From contig NZ_JBBOPI010000002.1 in NCBI RefSeq assembly GCF_038003525.1, forward strand, positions 124,001 to 188,000: 64,000 bases of DNA. Reading direction: 5' to 3'. The notes under the pieces are model-generated. The model worked only from the letters and a program-made list of their open reading frames with translations. It had not been told where the DNA came from and did not search any database. The position numbers and the translations under genes were made by a program. Source of the DNA: Solibacillus sp. FSL H8-0538 (GTDB lineage: Bacteria; Bacillota; Bacilli; Bacillales_A; Planococcaceae). This document shows, in pieces, positions 34,919-43,487 of this stretch; the stretch's first letter is position 1; each line of letters opens with the position of its first letter.

Positions 34919-35033
34919 CGTAGAATGGCATATAAATGAATGCAAAAGAGGGGCTTACAAGCGTGTAACCGCTAGGGCATTGTACATAAAACAACGTATG
35001 TCCTCCTTACTTGGTAGACGTACTTGCAAATCA

Positions 35034-35757
35034 AAACCACCAGTATATCTGGTGGTTTGCTCTGCGCGTGAAACGCTGGGTTACTGGCCCACGTCTAAAG
35101 ACATACTGAAAGGTCTGCCAACCGCACTCCGTTTCCTCACGTACCGCTGAAGCGGCCTTTCTTATCTTTTACTTCGCTTTATTTCTTCTCCTGTGAATGG
35201 ATCTGTAAATTCTTTCATCGTCATTTGATCTTCCAGGATATCTTCTTGTAACTGATTTTTGATATATTCTTGAATTACTTTTTTATTGCGTCCCACTGTG
35301 TCCACATAATATCCTCTACACCAAAATTTTCGGTTCCCGTATTTATATTTCAAATTCGCATGACGATCAAAAATCATCAAACTACTCTTCCCTTTTAAAT
35401 ATCCTACGAATGATGAAACACTCAATTTCGGCGGGATTCTAACCAACATATGTATATGGTCAGGACACGCTGTGGCTTCAATAATTTCTACACCTTTTCG
35501 CTCACATAACTGACGTAGAATTCTCCCTACATCTGCTTTTATATGACCATAGATTATCTGTCTTCTGTACTTTGGCGCGAAAACAATGTAATACTTACAA
35601 TTCCATGTTGTATGTGCTAAACTTTTGTTATCCAATATTAGTACTCCTTTCGTACGTAGTCGGTTGATCAGACCCAACTACATTCTACGACTGGAGTTTT
35701 TTTTCTGTCCATAGCTAAAAGCTTTTTGGAACCCCTCGCATAGCAAGGGGTTTTCAA
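35034..35757 (-). mobile_element. IS200/IS605-type insertion sequence (tnpA only)
   Basis: A single HUH-transposase gene is flanked by hairpins, as in IS200: ACCACCAG/CTGGTGGT at 35036-35057 downstream and an AACCCC-GGGGTT hairpin near 35737-35757 upstream. There are no inverted terminal repeats or target duplication, as expected. The exact ends are estimates. Confidence 0.7.
35162..35635 (-). CDS. tnpA: IS200/IS605 family transposase TnpA (HUH, Y1)
   Basis: 157 residues starting at TTG 35635, which follows AAAGGAG; the longer ATG frame to 35677 overlaps the ribosome site. It shows SLAHTTWNCKYYIVFAPKYR, the HUH motif in CPDHIHMLVRIPPK and the catalytic Tyr in VIQEYIKNQLQED. It moves single-stranded DNA by cutting at hairpin-guided sites. 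Intact, so possibly active. Confidence 0.92.
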   Translation of the reverse strand: MDNKSLAHTTWNCKYYIVFAPKYRRQIIYGHIKADVGRILRQLCERKGVEIIEATACPDHIHMLVRIPPKLSVSSFVGYLKGKSSLMIFDRHANLKYKYGNRKFWCRGYYVDTVGRNKKVIQEYIKNQLQEDILEDQMTMKEFTDPFTGEEIKRSKR

Positions 35758-35764
35758 CTTATAC

Positions 35765-35797
35765 AAAAAAAAGCGCCTCTATAAAGTAGAGACGCAG
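35765..35797 (-). terminator. Terminator of the TPP riboswitch
   Basis: On the minus strand GCGTCTCTAC-TTTA-TAGAGGCGC, then eight T, 25 bases after the riboswitch core. It would be the expression platform or a plain terminator. Confidence 0.75.
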
Positions 35798-35822
35798 GAA
35801 AAGTATAGACTACATCTATGAT

Positions 35823-35900
35823 TGCTCCCTACGCCAGTGTTAACTGTCAGGTTCTAAGGGTCAGGTTTTACCTTCTCAACACGTACGTGTCCCCCCGCAA
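35823..35900 (-). promoter_or_regulatory. TPP (thiamin pyrophosphate) riboswitch, orphan
   Basis: The minus strand carries the THI-box core: GGGGGGA at the 5' end, a TGAGAAGG segment, then ACCCTTAGAACCTGACAG and ACACTGGCGTAGGGAGC. These are the conserved pyrimidine-sensing and pyrophosphate-sensing loops. A terminator follows, but after it comes an IS200 element and truncated gene pieces, not a thiamin gene. A TTGACG -35 lies upstream at about 36020. The regulated gene seems to have been lost. Confidence 0.88.
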
Positions 35901-36058
35901 ATTCATTTCATTACATTAATTTTAACGGAAATCACCCATTCAATTAGGTGAAATATTGAACGTTATTTCGCTTCCGGTATAAACTAAAAATCTCTTATTT
36001 TCCTACTCTACTAGGCGTCAACAAAAATTTATATAAATTATCATTGCACATACTTCGT

Positions 36059-37573
36059 TTATTTTTTCGAAATCGCATCACCATAAGGTGCATCACTACT
36101 ATCATAGCTACGATGAACGGCCATATAAATTAATCCAATGCCCACAACAATTATACCTGAAACTAGAACGATATAGTTATCATACCAAGGTACACCTGGC
36201 GTTCTTGGCCAGCACATATTAATCATGGCAATGACACCGTATACAAGGGCCGCAATATTGACAATAAGTCCCCATTTACCTAATTGATATTTCCCGCTTG
36301 GTTTCCAGCCTTTTAATCGTGCACGTAGCGCTGCAAGCACTACCATTTGGAAGCCAAGGTACATACCGAATGCTGCAAAGCTTATGATTTTTGTTAGGGC
36401 ATCTTCAGATACTTTTGATCCAATTACAATAATTGCTGGAATGAACGCTGCCAAAATTAATGCATACGGTGGCACACGACGAATCGCTGAAAATTTCTTT
36501 AAATATTTACTACCGATAATCATGTCATCACGACCATATGAATAAGCAAGTCGGCTCGCTGCCGCTTGTAAACTCATTACACAAGAAAGGAAGGAAATTA
36601 AAACAATAATTAATACCGCTTTCGAACCAACAGGACCAAAGGCTTGTAGTAAAATTGTATCCACTGGCGATGCATCCTTACCGGAAATTACGGCTGGAAT
36701 ATCTGCCACTGCGAGGATTAGTGCAAGGCACACAAAAGTTGCTGCCGCACCGCCAATATAAATTGTCCGACGCATTGCTTTTGGAATAAGAACGCCTGGG
36801 TTTTTTACTTCCTCTGCAACGTCCCCACATGCCTCAAAACCATAGTATTGGAAAATCCCGATTAATCCGGCAGCTGCAAAAGCATAAAAGTAACTATTTC
36901 CGCTTTGTGCACCGAAAGAATCAAATAAAACGCTTAAATTTTGGTGTCTTTCTGTAAGAAGTAACCAACCTCCAACGATTAACGCACCGATTAGCTCCGC
37001 AGCAAAACCAAGAATGGCTGCAGCTGCAAGAAACTTTGTCCCAAGGAAATTAATGACCGTCGATAATACAAGAATAGCCAATGCACAAAGAATCGTTGTG
37101 TTGATCGATGATTCAAACCCTAATACTTGTGCAAGAAATGGTCCAGCGCCGTACGCTACACTAGAAATGGTTGTCAAGATTGCCATTAAGTATACCCATC
37201 CTGTCATCCACGCCCACTTACGTCCCCATAATCTACGTGACCATGGATATACGCCACCGGCAACAGGGTACTGTGCTACGACTTCACCGAAAACAAGTGC
37301 CACTAATAATTGTCCAAATCCAACAATGAATAAACTCCAAATCATTGGCGGACCACCTGTCGCAAGCGCAAATGCAAACAGCGTGTAAATACCTACTACC
37401 GGGGAAAGATACGTAAAGCCAAGGGAAAAGTTTGCCCACGGGCTCATGTCACGACTAAATTCAGATTCATATCCTAGCGATGCCAGTTGTTCACTATCAC
37501 TATCATGGACTACTGTTATAGCGTCGATACCCGTTATAGATTCATTACTTTTTGGGATTAAAGTTTCTTGCAT
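36059..37573 (-). CDS. APC family amino acid/amine permease
   Basis: 504 residues with about 12 membrane helices: FSLGFTYLSPVVGIYTLFAF, VAQYPVAGGVYPWSRRLWGR, GIFQYYGFEACGDVAEEVKN and PGVLIPKAMR (APC consensus). It resembles GABA/choline-type or ethanolamine-type permeases, but the substrate cannot be called. AAAGGAGG precedes the ATG. A sigma-54 promoter 45 bases upstream links it to the enhancer-binding protein whose gene lies behind it. Confidence 0.92.
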   Translation of the reverse strand: MQETLIPKSNESITGIDAITVVHDSDSEQLASLGYESEFSRDMSPWANFSLGFTYLSPVVGIYTLFAFALATGGPPMIWSLFIVGFGQLLVALVFGEVVAQYPVAGGVYPWSRRLWGRKWAWMTGWVYLMAILTTISSVAYGAGPFLAQVLGFESSINTTILCALAILVLSTVINFLGTKFLAAAAILGFAAELIGALIVGGWLLLTERHQNLSVLFDSFGAQSGNSYFYAFAAAGLIGIFQYYGFEACGDVAEEVKNPGVLIPKAMRRTIYIGGAAATFVCLALILAVADIPAVISGKDASPVDTILLQAFGPVGSKAVLIIVLISFLSCVMSLQAAASRLAYSYGRDDMIIGSKYLKKFSAIRRVPPYALILAAFIPAIIVIGSKVSEDALTKIISFAAFGMYLGFQMVVLAALRARLKGWKPSGKYQLGKWGLIVNIAALVYGVIAMINMCWPRTPGVPWYDNYIVLVSGIIVVGIGLIYMAVHRSYDSSDAPYGDAISKK

Positions 37574-37613
37574 GTTTTTTTTACCTCCTTTAGAACTGTA
37601 GTTACAATTTAGT

Positions 37614-37632
37614 AAGCAATCTTCATGCCATC
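37614..37632 (-). promoter_or_regulatory. Sigma-54 promoter of the permease gene
   Basis: The minus strand reads ATGGCAT GAAGA TTGCTT with GG (37629-37628) and GC (37617-37616) exactly 10 bases apart. Confidence 0.82.
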
Positions 37633-37696
37633 ATTACAATTATCTAAATATTCGGTAAATTTATCGTAGAATGAAATAGTTCTTTCATAATTTTAT

Positions 37697-37710
37697 ATTC
37701 ATATTTGAAT
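37697..37710 (-). promoter_or_regulatory. Candidate activator site upstream of the permease promoter
   Basis: ATTCATATTTGAAT lies 68 bp upstream of the -24 element. It differs by one base from the perfect palindrome ATTCAAATTTGAAT at 40084-40097, which lies about 60 bp upstream of the other sigma-54 promoter. Confidence 0.6.
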
Positions 37711-37959
37711 TTCCGTTATCAATTTTGAATATATTCACAGTTGATTATTACGAGCTAGCCTTACCTCAACGAAATAAATACTTTTTTTATTAAAAACATT
37801 CACCAGCAGCAACCATTATCTACAAAAAAATGCACTTCAATTTTAGGAAAAACCTAACATTCTGAATGCGTTTAGCATGTAGAGAAATAGTTTACAATTT
37901 TGTGCTCGCTACATCACCATCCACGAAAGAACTATAATATAGAAAAATCCATAAAAAAA

Positions 37960-38024
37960 ACGCTCAGACGATTTGAAAATTGAGATGGCGAAAACCCCCT
38001 CCATCTTGATTCATCTGAACGCTC
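37960..38024. repeat. CGCTCAGACG palindrome, copy 3
   Basis: CGCTCAGACGATTTGAAAAT and GAGATGG pair with CCATCTTGATTCATCTGAAC then GC. It lies just downstream (minus strand) of the HepT remnant and could act as its terminator. Confidence 0.5.
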
Positions 38025-38067
38025 ATTTATCGTTTTCCGACTTCTATAAGTGGGCGTCGTTCCACTT

Positions 38068-38226
38068 TCATTCTTTTGTAAATTCCTTAAAATCAGCCAT
38101 ATGCTTCTCCAAAATCGCTTCTAAAATACTAAGCTCTAACGCTTCATAATCATGTACTGCACTATTGTGGAAGCCGACCATGTTCATCATTGTTTTTGTC
38201 AAATCTGCATCAATGAAGCCCGCCTC
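38068..38226 (-). pseudogene. HepT-like (DUF86) ribonuclease toxin, C-terminal remnant
   Basis: The minus-strand frame EAGFIDADLTKTMMNMVGFH, NSAVHDYEALELSILEAILE, KHMADFKEFTKE-stop carries the HepT RX4-6H-like motif area (GFHNSAVHDY). An in-frame stop precedes it, and neither the N-terminus nor the MntA nucleotidyltransferase partner is present. Confidence 0.65.
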
Positions 38227-38281
38227 TTATAGCAATTTAAATCTTTCACGACTTTTTTTATAAAATAATGACAAAACATCT

Positions 38282-40060
38282 TTATACTTTGACGTTTAAT
38301 TGTCGTCCAAGGCGATCAAGCTCAGCCATAATATATGCATTACTATAATCGTAGCCAATTATCGCTTGTATAGTACCGTCTTCTCCCATCAGTGGCGCAA
38401 AGCAGGTTTTCCACTTACCATATTGATCCTCATAAACAGATGTCACTCCGACCTTCCCTTTCATTGCTTCGTTAGCCACATCCATTACTTCTAACGGTCC
38501 ATTATATGCTTTACCTATCTCAATGATAAAATCGTCACAACACGCAACATTAACGAATTGTCCCTCTGTATCCTTCTTAAAGATATACACCCAGTGAATG
38601 GCCCCTTCAAGACGTTGAAGTTCCGTCAACTTTGCAGATAATACCTCCCTTGTCTCATCTGAGTCCTCATCTATCACTTGCAGGACCTGTTTTATAGGGA
38701 TTATCACTGCTGTTACTACTGCAATCGAACGCAATCTTTTATCTAGCTGTTCTTCTAATACCGCACGCTTTTTGTGCGGTAAAATAGTTTGATTCTCACG
38801 AAGTTTTTGTAGCTTACGACTCATCGTTGGTTGGCTAATACCTAGTACACTCGCTGCCAATGTAGTTGATTTATAACGTTCCATAGCCATTTCAATGAGT
38901 TCTGCTTCAACCAAATCGAAGGCTTCTTTTAAAGGAATTACTTGTGAAAAATGAGTATATACCGAAACTGAGCACTCTTCAGCTTTTAGTAATTGTGCCA
39001 CATCGTTACTTGTTACCACTTCTTCATCAGCTAACACAACTAGACGCTCAATACTATTTTCAAGCTCTCGTACATTCCCTTTCCATTCCTGCACACATAA
39101 AAAATCAATTACATCATTACTAAACACCACATTTAATCCATATTTTTCATTGTATTTACGGATAAAATGAGCGATTAAAGATGGAATTTCTTGTACACGG
39201 TCACGAAGCGCCGGTATATGAATCGGTACAATATTTAAGCGATAGTATAGATCCTCCCGAAACTTCCCTTCTTTGACTAGTTGCGCTAAATTTTGATTGG
39301 TTGCAGATACAATTTGTACATCGATTGGATACGACTTGGAACTTCCAATTGGCGTTACAATACGCTCTTGTAGGACACGGAGTATCTTTACCTGCATAGG
39401 CAATGGTAATTCACCAATTTCATCTAAAAATAAAACTCCCTTTTCTGCTTGTCTGAATTTTCCGATACTTCCGCCTTTTAATGCGCCCGTATAAGCACCC
39501 TCTACATGCCCAAATAATTCATTTTCAATTAAATTATCCGGAATAGCTCCACAGTTAATCGCAACAAAGGGACCATTCTTGCGTACGCCTAACTTATGGA
39601 TTTTACGAGCCGCCATCTCCTTTCCTACCCCTGACTCTCCTAAAAGTAAAACCGTAACACCCGTTTTGCTTGTTTTCATAAGCGTTTTATACACTTCATA
39701 CATTGAAGGACTATTAACAACAAAAGGAAAATCACTTGAAATAGAAGGTATGTATGTTGAAGTTTGGGCGTTATCGACAATTTTTTTATATGCAAACGCT
39801 AGAGAATCATCAACCGTAAAAACCGTTGTCATTACTCCTATTCCCATTTTTGTTCGTTGATAAAAATATTGTTTCTCCTTAGTAGAAATTAAAGGGAAGA
39901 TTTCCTCTTCGAAAATACGTAACTCGAGCTCTTGAAGTGAATATAGCATTTTCCCTTCATATAAAAAGCTACTCGGTGTTACGAAAAAATCACTTATTAT
40001 ACCTGCCAAATCTGTAATTACCACACCATCATACTGCTGTAACAATAGTTGTTGTAAATC
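38282..40060 (-). CDS. Sigma-54-dependent activator with an extra C-terminal sensor domain
   Basis: About 592 residues from the ATG at 40060, which follows GGAGTGG; an in-frame ATG at 40117 has no ribosome site and would place the activator-site palindrome inside the gene. Order, numbered from the longer frame: N-terminal domain (20-125), AAA+ domain with Walker A GESGVGKE (160-167), GAYTGA loop (207-212; Tyr for Phe) and Walker B GVLFLDEIGE, then a Fis-type HTH (TTLAASVLGISQPTMSRKLQ). Unusually about 140 more residues follow, with EGAIHWVYIFKKDTEGQFVN, YEDQYGKWKTCFAPLMGEDG and IQAIIGYDYS, resembling a Cache/PAS-like ligand domain. The enhancer-binding protein probably controls the permease and the ruined gene at 40218. 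Confidence 0.93.
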   Translation of the reverse strand, partial: DLQQLLLQQYDGVVITDLAGIISDFFVTPSSFLYEGKMLYSLQELELRIFEEEIFPLISTKEKQYFYQRTKMGIGVMTTVFTVDDSLAFAYKKIVDNAQTSTYIPSISSDFPFVVNSPSMYEVYKTLMKTSKTGVTVLLLGESGVGKEMAARKIHKLGVRKNGPFVAINCGAIPDNLIENELFGHVEGAYTGALKGGSIGKFRQAEKGVLFLDEIGELPLPMQVKILRVLQERIVTPIGSSKSYPIDVQIVSATNQNLAQLVKEGKFREDLYYRLNIVPIHIPALRDRVQEIPSLIAHFIRKYNEKYGLNVVFSNDVIDFLCVQEWKGNVRELENSIERLVVLADEEVVTSNDVAQLLKAEECSVSVYTHFSQVIPLKEAFDLVEAELIEMAMERYKSTTLAASVLGISQPTMSRKLQKLRENQTILPHKKRAVLEEQLDKRLRSIAVVTAVIIPIKQVLQVIDEDSDETREVLSAKLTELQRLEGAIHWVYIFKKDTEGQFVNVACCDDFIIEIGKAYNGPLEVMDVANEAMKGKVGVTSVYEDQYGKWKTCFAPLMGEDGTIQAIIGYDYSNAYIMAELDRLGRQLNVKV

Positions 40061-40083
40061 CATTCGAACATCCACTCCATTAC

Positions 40084-40097
40084 ATTCAAATTTGAAT
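40084..40097. promoter_or_regulatory. Candidate activator palindrome
   Basis: A perfect 14-bp palindrome ATTCAAATTTGAAT between the activator start and the divergent sigma-54 promoter, matching the site upstream of the permease promoter except at one base. Confidence 0.6.
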
Positions 40098-40153
40098 TGA
40101 TTATTCATCAATCGCATATTTCTTTTTTAAAATGCGAAATTTACAATCAAGAA

Positions 40154-40171
40154 CTTGGCATGAATTTTGCT
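40154..40171 (+). promoter_or_regulatory. Sigma-54 promoter, divergent from the second activator
   Basis: CTTGGCATGAATTTTGCT has GG (40157-40158) and GC (40169-40170) 10 bases apart. It now feeds only a ruined gene. Confidence 0.82.
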
Positions 40172-40217
40172 GTTATTAATATGAGCGTAACAAAAAATAA
40201 TAAAGAGGTTTTGAAAT

Positions 40218-40352
40218 ATGAAAAAATTAAAAGAAGACGTTTTATCTTCATTTCCCCCATCTTTACACAACAACTAGAACAAAATAATCGAGGTATTTGA
40301 ATTAGAAAAAAATATTAGTAACTTCAGTATTAAAAGTACAAGAGATGTTTAG
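40218..40352 (+). pseudogene. Ruined target gene of the sigma-54 promoter
   Basis: AAAGAGG and an ATG start MKKLKEDVLSSFPPSLHNN, then a stop. In the same frame there follows KIIEVFELEKNISNFSIKST then RDV-stop. These look like the two ends of a gene whose middle was deleted. The family is not recognisable. An IS66 element sits 44 bases downstream. Confidence 0.55.
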
Positions 40353-40416
40353 ATATTCATAGCAATTATCACGCACTTCTTTATTATAACAATATTGTAA
40401 GCGCCAAATACAACAC

Positions 40417-40478
40417 ACCTTCTACTAAATCAACTGACATGAGACAATCATGACAATTAATTTAGTAGAAGGTTTTTT
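40417..40478 (+). promoter_or_regulatory. Hairpin over the tnpA ribosome site
   Basis: ACCTTCTACTAAAT (40417-40430) and ATTTAGTAGAAGGT (40460-40473) form a 14-bp perfect stem followed by a T run. AGAAGG, the tnpA ribosome site, is inside the right arm. Outside transcripts would thus be terminated or silenced before tnpA. Confidence 0.7.
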
Positions 40479-40793
40479 ATGAAAAGATCAGAACGTCGCC
40501 TTTTATGGCAGTCTCGTATTCAAGCTTTTCAAACGAGTGGTGAATCAAACGTTGCCAATTGGTGCGCTAAACAGGATGTCCCTGTTAAAAGTATGTATCA
40601 GTGGTTACGTAAATCACGTACGCAAACAACACAGCCAGCACAATGGTTACCTGTTGTCATTCAAGAAACCGCTGCGCCCGAGACCATTCCCATTACGATA
40701 AAACTGAATGGTATTTCCATTGAATGTCCGTCTGACTTTGAAGAAGCTGCTTTGAGTAAAATTCTTCAGGTCGTACAAAATCATGTTCACTAA
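40479..40793 (+). CDS. tnpA: IS66 accessory protein TnpA
   Basis: 104 residues with an N-terminal helix-turn-helix (WQSRIQAFQTSGESNVANWC, VKSMYQWLRK) and a C-terminal beta segment (ITIKLNGISIECPSDFEE). It is the first gene of the element and overlaps tnpB by 11 bp. It is required with TnpB for IS66-type transposition; its precise role is not settled. Confidence 0.88.
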   Translation: MKRSERRLLWQSRIQAFQTSGESNVANWCAKQDVPVKSMYQWLRKSRTQTTQPAQWLPVVIQETAAPETIPITIKLNGISIECPSDFEEAALSKILQVVQNHVH

Positions 40794-41136
40794 TCTGAGA
40801 ATGGATCAAGTATTTATCGCTTGTGGACCAACTGATTTACGAAAATCAGTGGATGGTCTCGCTGCGATTGTACAAGAAAGCTTTCAGCTTGATCCATTTT
40901 CGTCTCACCTTTTTGTTTTCTGTAATCGAAAAAAAGATAAATTGAAAATTCTTCATTGGGATTACAATGGCTTTTGGCTATTTTATCGTCGACTAGAAGA
41001 AGGTGTATTTGATTGGCCAAATGAAGCAACTTCTCCATTGAAGATTTCAGGACGACAGTTTAAATGGTTACTAGAAGGGTTACCTATGAGTCAAAAATCA
41101 GCACATATGCAGGTTTCTGCTAAAGTTGTCATTTGA
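40783..41136 (+). CDS. tnpB: IS66 accessory protein TnpB
   Basis: 117 residues of the IS66 Orf2 family: [56 protein letters not shown]. Full length and intact. It overlaps tnpA and, by 4 bp, the tnpC frame. Confidence 0.92.
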   Translation: MFTNLRMDQVFIACGPTDLRKSVDGLAAIVQESFQLDPFSSHLFVFCNRKKDKLKILHWDYNGFWLFYRRLEEGVFDWPNEATSPLKISGRQFKWLLEGLPMSQKSAHMQVSAKVVI

Positions 41137-41153
41137 GAAAGGAATTCGGCTAC

Positions 41154-42763
41154 ATGGGTCGAATTCCTTTAGCTATGAAAAAAATCGGACAAAACCCTAC
41201 ACTTACAATGGAAGAACTAGCAACGAAGAATGCCGAGTTGGAAAAACAAAATGAAGCACTGCAGGCTAAACTCAACTGGTGGGAGGCTCAATTCCGCCTT
41301 AGTCAACAGAAGAAATTTGGTGCATCGAGTGAAAAATCCAACTTGGATCAGTTGGTCCTAGCTTTATTCAACGAAATGGAAATGACAACAGATTTGTCGG
41401 TAGAAGAACCGTCACTTGAAAGCGTCACGTACAAACGAAAAAAGCGTTTAGGACAAATGGAAGCGATGCTGGAAAACTTGCCCGTCGAAACGATTCACTA
41501 TCGTTTAAGCGAAGAAGAGCAGGTTTGTTTGTGTTGCGGTAAACAGACACATGAAATGAGTACGCAAATTCGCCGTGAATTAAAAATTATTCCTGCACAA
41601 GTAGAAGTCGTCGAGCATGTGCAACATGTTTATAGTTGCCGTCACTGTGAAAAAGAAGGAACGGAAACACCAATTATTACAGCAAAAATGCCGGCGCCTA
41701 TGTATCCTGGCAGCTTAGCTACGCCATCATCGATGGCGTATTTGATGAGCCAAAAATACAGTGAAGGCCTACCACTTTATCGCCAAGAGAAGCAGTTAGA
41801 GCGCACCTGTCACGCCAAACAATGGCGAATTGGATGATGTATGGGGCCAATGCGTGGCTCACATACCTTTATGAACATATGCATCAAAAAATACTGCACC
41901 ATGACATTCTGCATGCGGATGAAACGACCTTACAAGTCTTGAACGAGCCAGGCCGTGCCGCTACAAGTAAGTCGTTTATGTGGTTATACCGGACGGGAAG
42001 AGACGTGCCAGCAATTGTCTTGTATGATTATCAAACGACACGTGCCGGGAAACATCCAAAGGCATTTCTAAATGGATTTTCTGGTTACCTTCATGTCGAT
42101 GGTTATGCAGGATACCATGATTTACAGAAGGTAGAACTTGTGGGGTGCTGGGCGCATGCGCGTAGAAAATTCGATGAGGCACTGAAATCATTGCCGGCAA
42201 CCCCCCAAAATACAGAGCAACCCTGTGCCGCTAAAATCGGTCTACAATTCTGTAATCAATTATTTGCGATGGATAAAAAAATCAATAAAATGGATGAATG
42301 TACACCAGATATTCGTTATCAAGAACGTCTTGACCACAGTAAACCTGTACTTGATGCTTTTTTAGTATGGTTAAAAACAGAAAAGGCGCGCGTGGCACCT
42401 AAAACGAAGTTAGGTGAAGCCATCACCTATTGTTTAAATCAATGGAAGAAACTCGAGGTATTTTTAAAAGATGGTCGTCTAGAGCTAGATAACAACCGAG
42501 GGGAACGTTCCATTAAACCGTTCGTGATGGGAAGAAAAGCTTGGATGTTTTCAACTTCTCCAAGAGGCGCTAAAGCGAGCGCTATTATTTACAGTATCGT
42601 TGAAACAGCCAAAGAAAATCAGCTAGATCCACTTCGCTATTTGACCTATGTTTTAGAGCAGTTACCATTAATCGATGTAACAGATGAAGCAACGTTAGAT
42701 GCGCTTATGCCTTGGTCGGACGAAATACCAATCAGCTGCCATATTCCTAAAAAAACTATATAG
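41154..42763 (+). pseudogene. tnpC: IS66 transposase TnpC, broken by a frameshift
   Basis: The first frame (to 41837) has the coiled-coil N-terminus, the zinc-finger-like [11 protein letters not shown]...CRHCEKEG and [20 protein letters not shown]. The second frame (from 41822) continues with [13 protein letters not shown], then the DDE residues in HADETTLQ, VDGYAGYHDL and LDNNRGERSIKPF. The joint near 41806 should read LSRQTMANW, and a small deletion shifts the frame there. The element is therefore not autonomous unless frameshifting occurs. Confidence 0.9.
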
Positions 42764-42891
42764 AAACTATAACAATAGCGCCCCCTAAATGAACAGGTGG
42801 GCGCTATTTGACGCTTACGAACATATGACCACATTTTCTACTACAATATTAAATTTTCCACCACAATACCACAACAATTAATCATTTGTTT

Positions 42892-42919
42892 CTACAACAA
42901 TCGCGCCCGATTGTGGAGG
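42892..42919. repeat. GCGCCCGATTGT palindrome family, member
   Basis: CTACAACAATCGCGCCCGAT then TGTGGAG. One of about 14 dispersed units, often with arms CAACAATC/GATTGTTG around GCGCCC or TGGCCC. Others are at 11301, 32529, 34068, 34114, 43449, 43731, 44881, 44925, 45975, 47285, 54986, 55619 and 55666. Confidence 0.6.
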
Positions 42920-42920
42920 A

Positions 42921-43430
42921 TTAAAGAGAATACAGTTCTATTACTTTTTCTAAGGGTAATTTATTCGGATTACACATATCAACAAAATAAGGTAACTGCC
43001 ATTTTTGAGTTTTCATCGCTTGTTTACTACTCGGACTATCCCAGCTAGGATAAACTCTTATTGCCATTTTGCCCTTTGTTGAAGAAGACCTAAGAATGTT
43101 CTGTTTTAAAAGAATTTCTTTTGGAAAAATAAATTGCCCAAACTCATTTTCATTTTTAAAGGTAGTTATAACTAATAAATCAGGGGCTTCCTCAAATAAG
43201 TAAGGTTGATTTTGATTATTTTCGTACTTTTCCCAAAATGCAACAAACTGCCCTACTTTGGTAGGGGTTATATTCGAAACTCTGAATCGAACTGTTTTAG
43301 AAGATAATTGAAATGTACCAGCACCATACTTAGAATTTTGCTTTTCTTCTTGAATTGACTTTACAGTTAAGTGATTCGACTCATAAATCATTTTATTTAC
43401 ATAAGTTAATGCTGTAAAAAAATTATTCAT
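42921..43430 (-). CDS. MepB family protein
   Basis: 169 residues from ATG 43430 behind AGGAGTG. The family pattern is clear: SKYGAGTFQLSSKTVRFRVS, NITPTKVGQFVAFWEK, PDLLVITTFKNENEFGQFIF, GKMAIRVYPSWDSPSSKQAM. MepB lies in the S. aureus mepRAB multidrug locus, but its activity is not established and no MepA pump is here. It stands alone between palindromic repeats. Confidence 0.88.
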   Translation of the reverse strand: MNNFFTALTYVNKMIYESNHLTVKSIQEEKQNSKYGAGTFQLSSKTVRFRVSNITPTKVGQFVAFWEKYENNQNQPYLFEEAPDLLVITTFKNENEFGQFIFPKEILLKQNILRSSSTKGKMAIRVYPSWDSPSSKQAMKTQKWQLPYFVDMCNPNKLPLEKVIELYSL

Positions 43431-43487
43431 TTCTTCACTCCTAAATTTCACACAAAATGGCCTGATTGCTGAATAGTCATAATCCAT

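Larger units (their letters stand above)
40397..42818 (+). mobile_element. IS66 family insertion sequence, nearly complete
   Basis: The terminal inverted repeats begin GTAAGCGCCAAATACAACAC (left, 40397) and GTAAGCGTCAAATAGCGCCC (right end at 42818, reverse complement). It encodes TnpA, TnpB and a TnpC with one frameshift. The 8 bases left of the element, ACAATATT, recur at 42843-42850, 24 bases beyond the right repeat rather than touching it. Confidence 0.88.
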
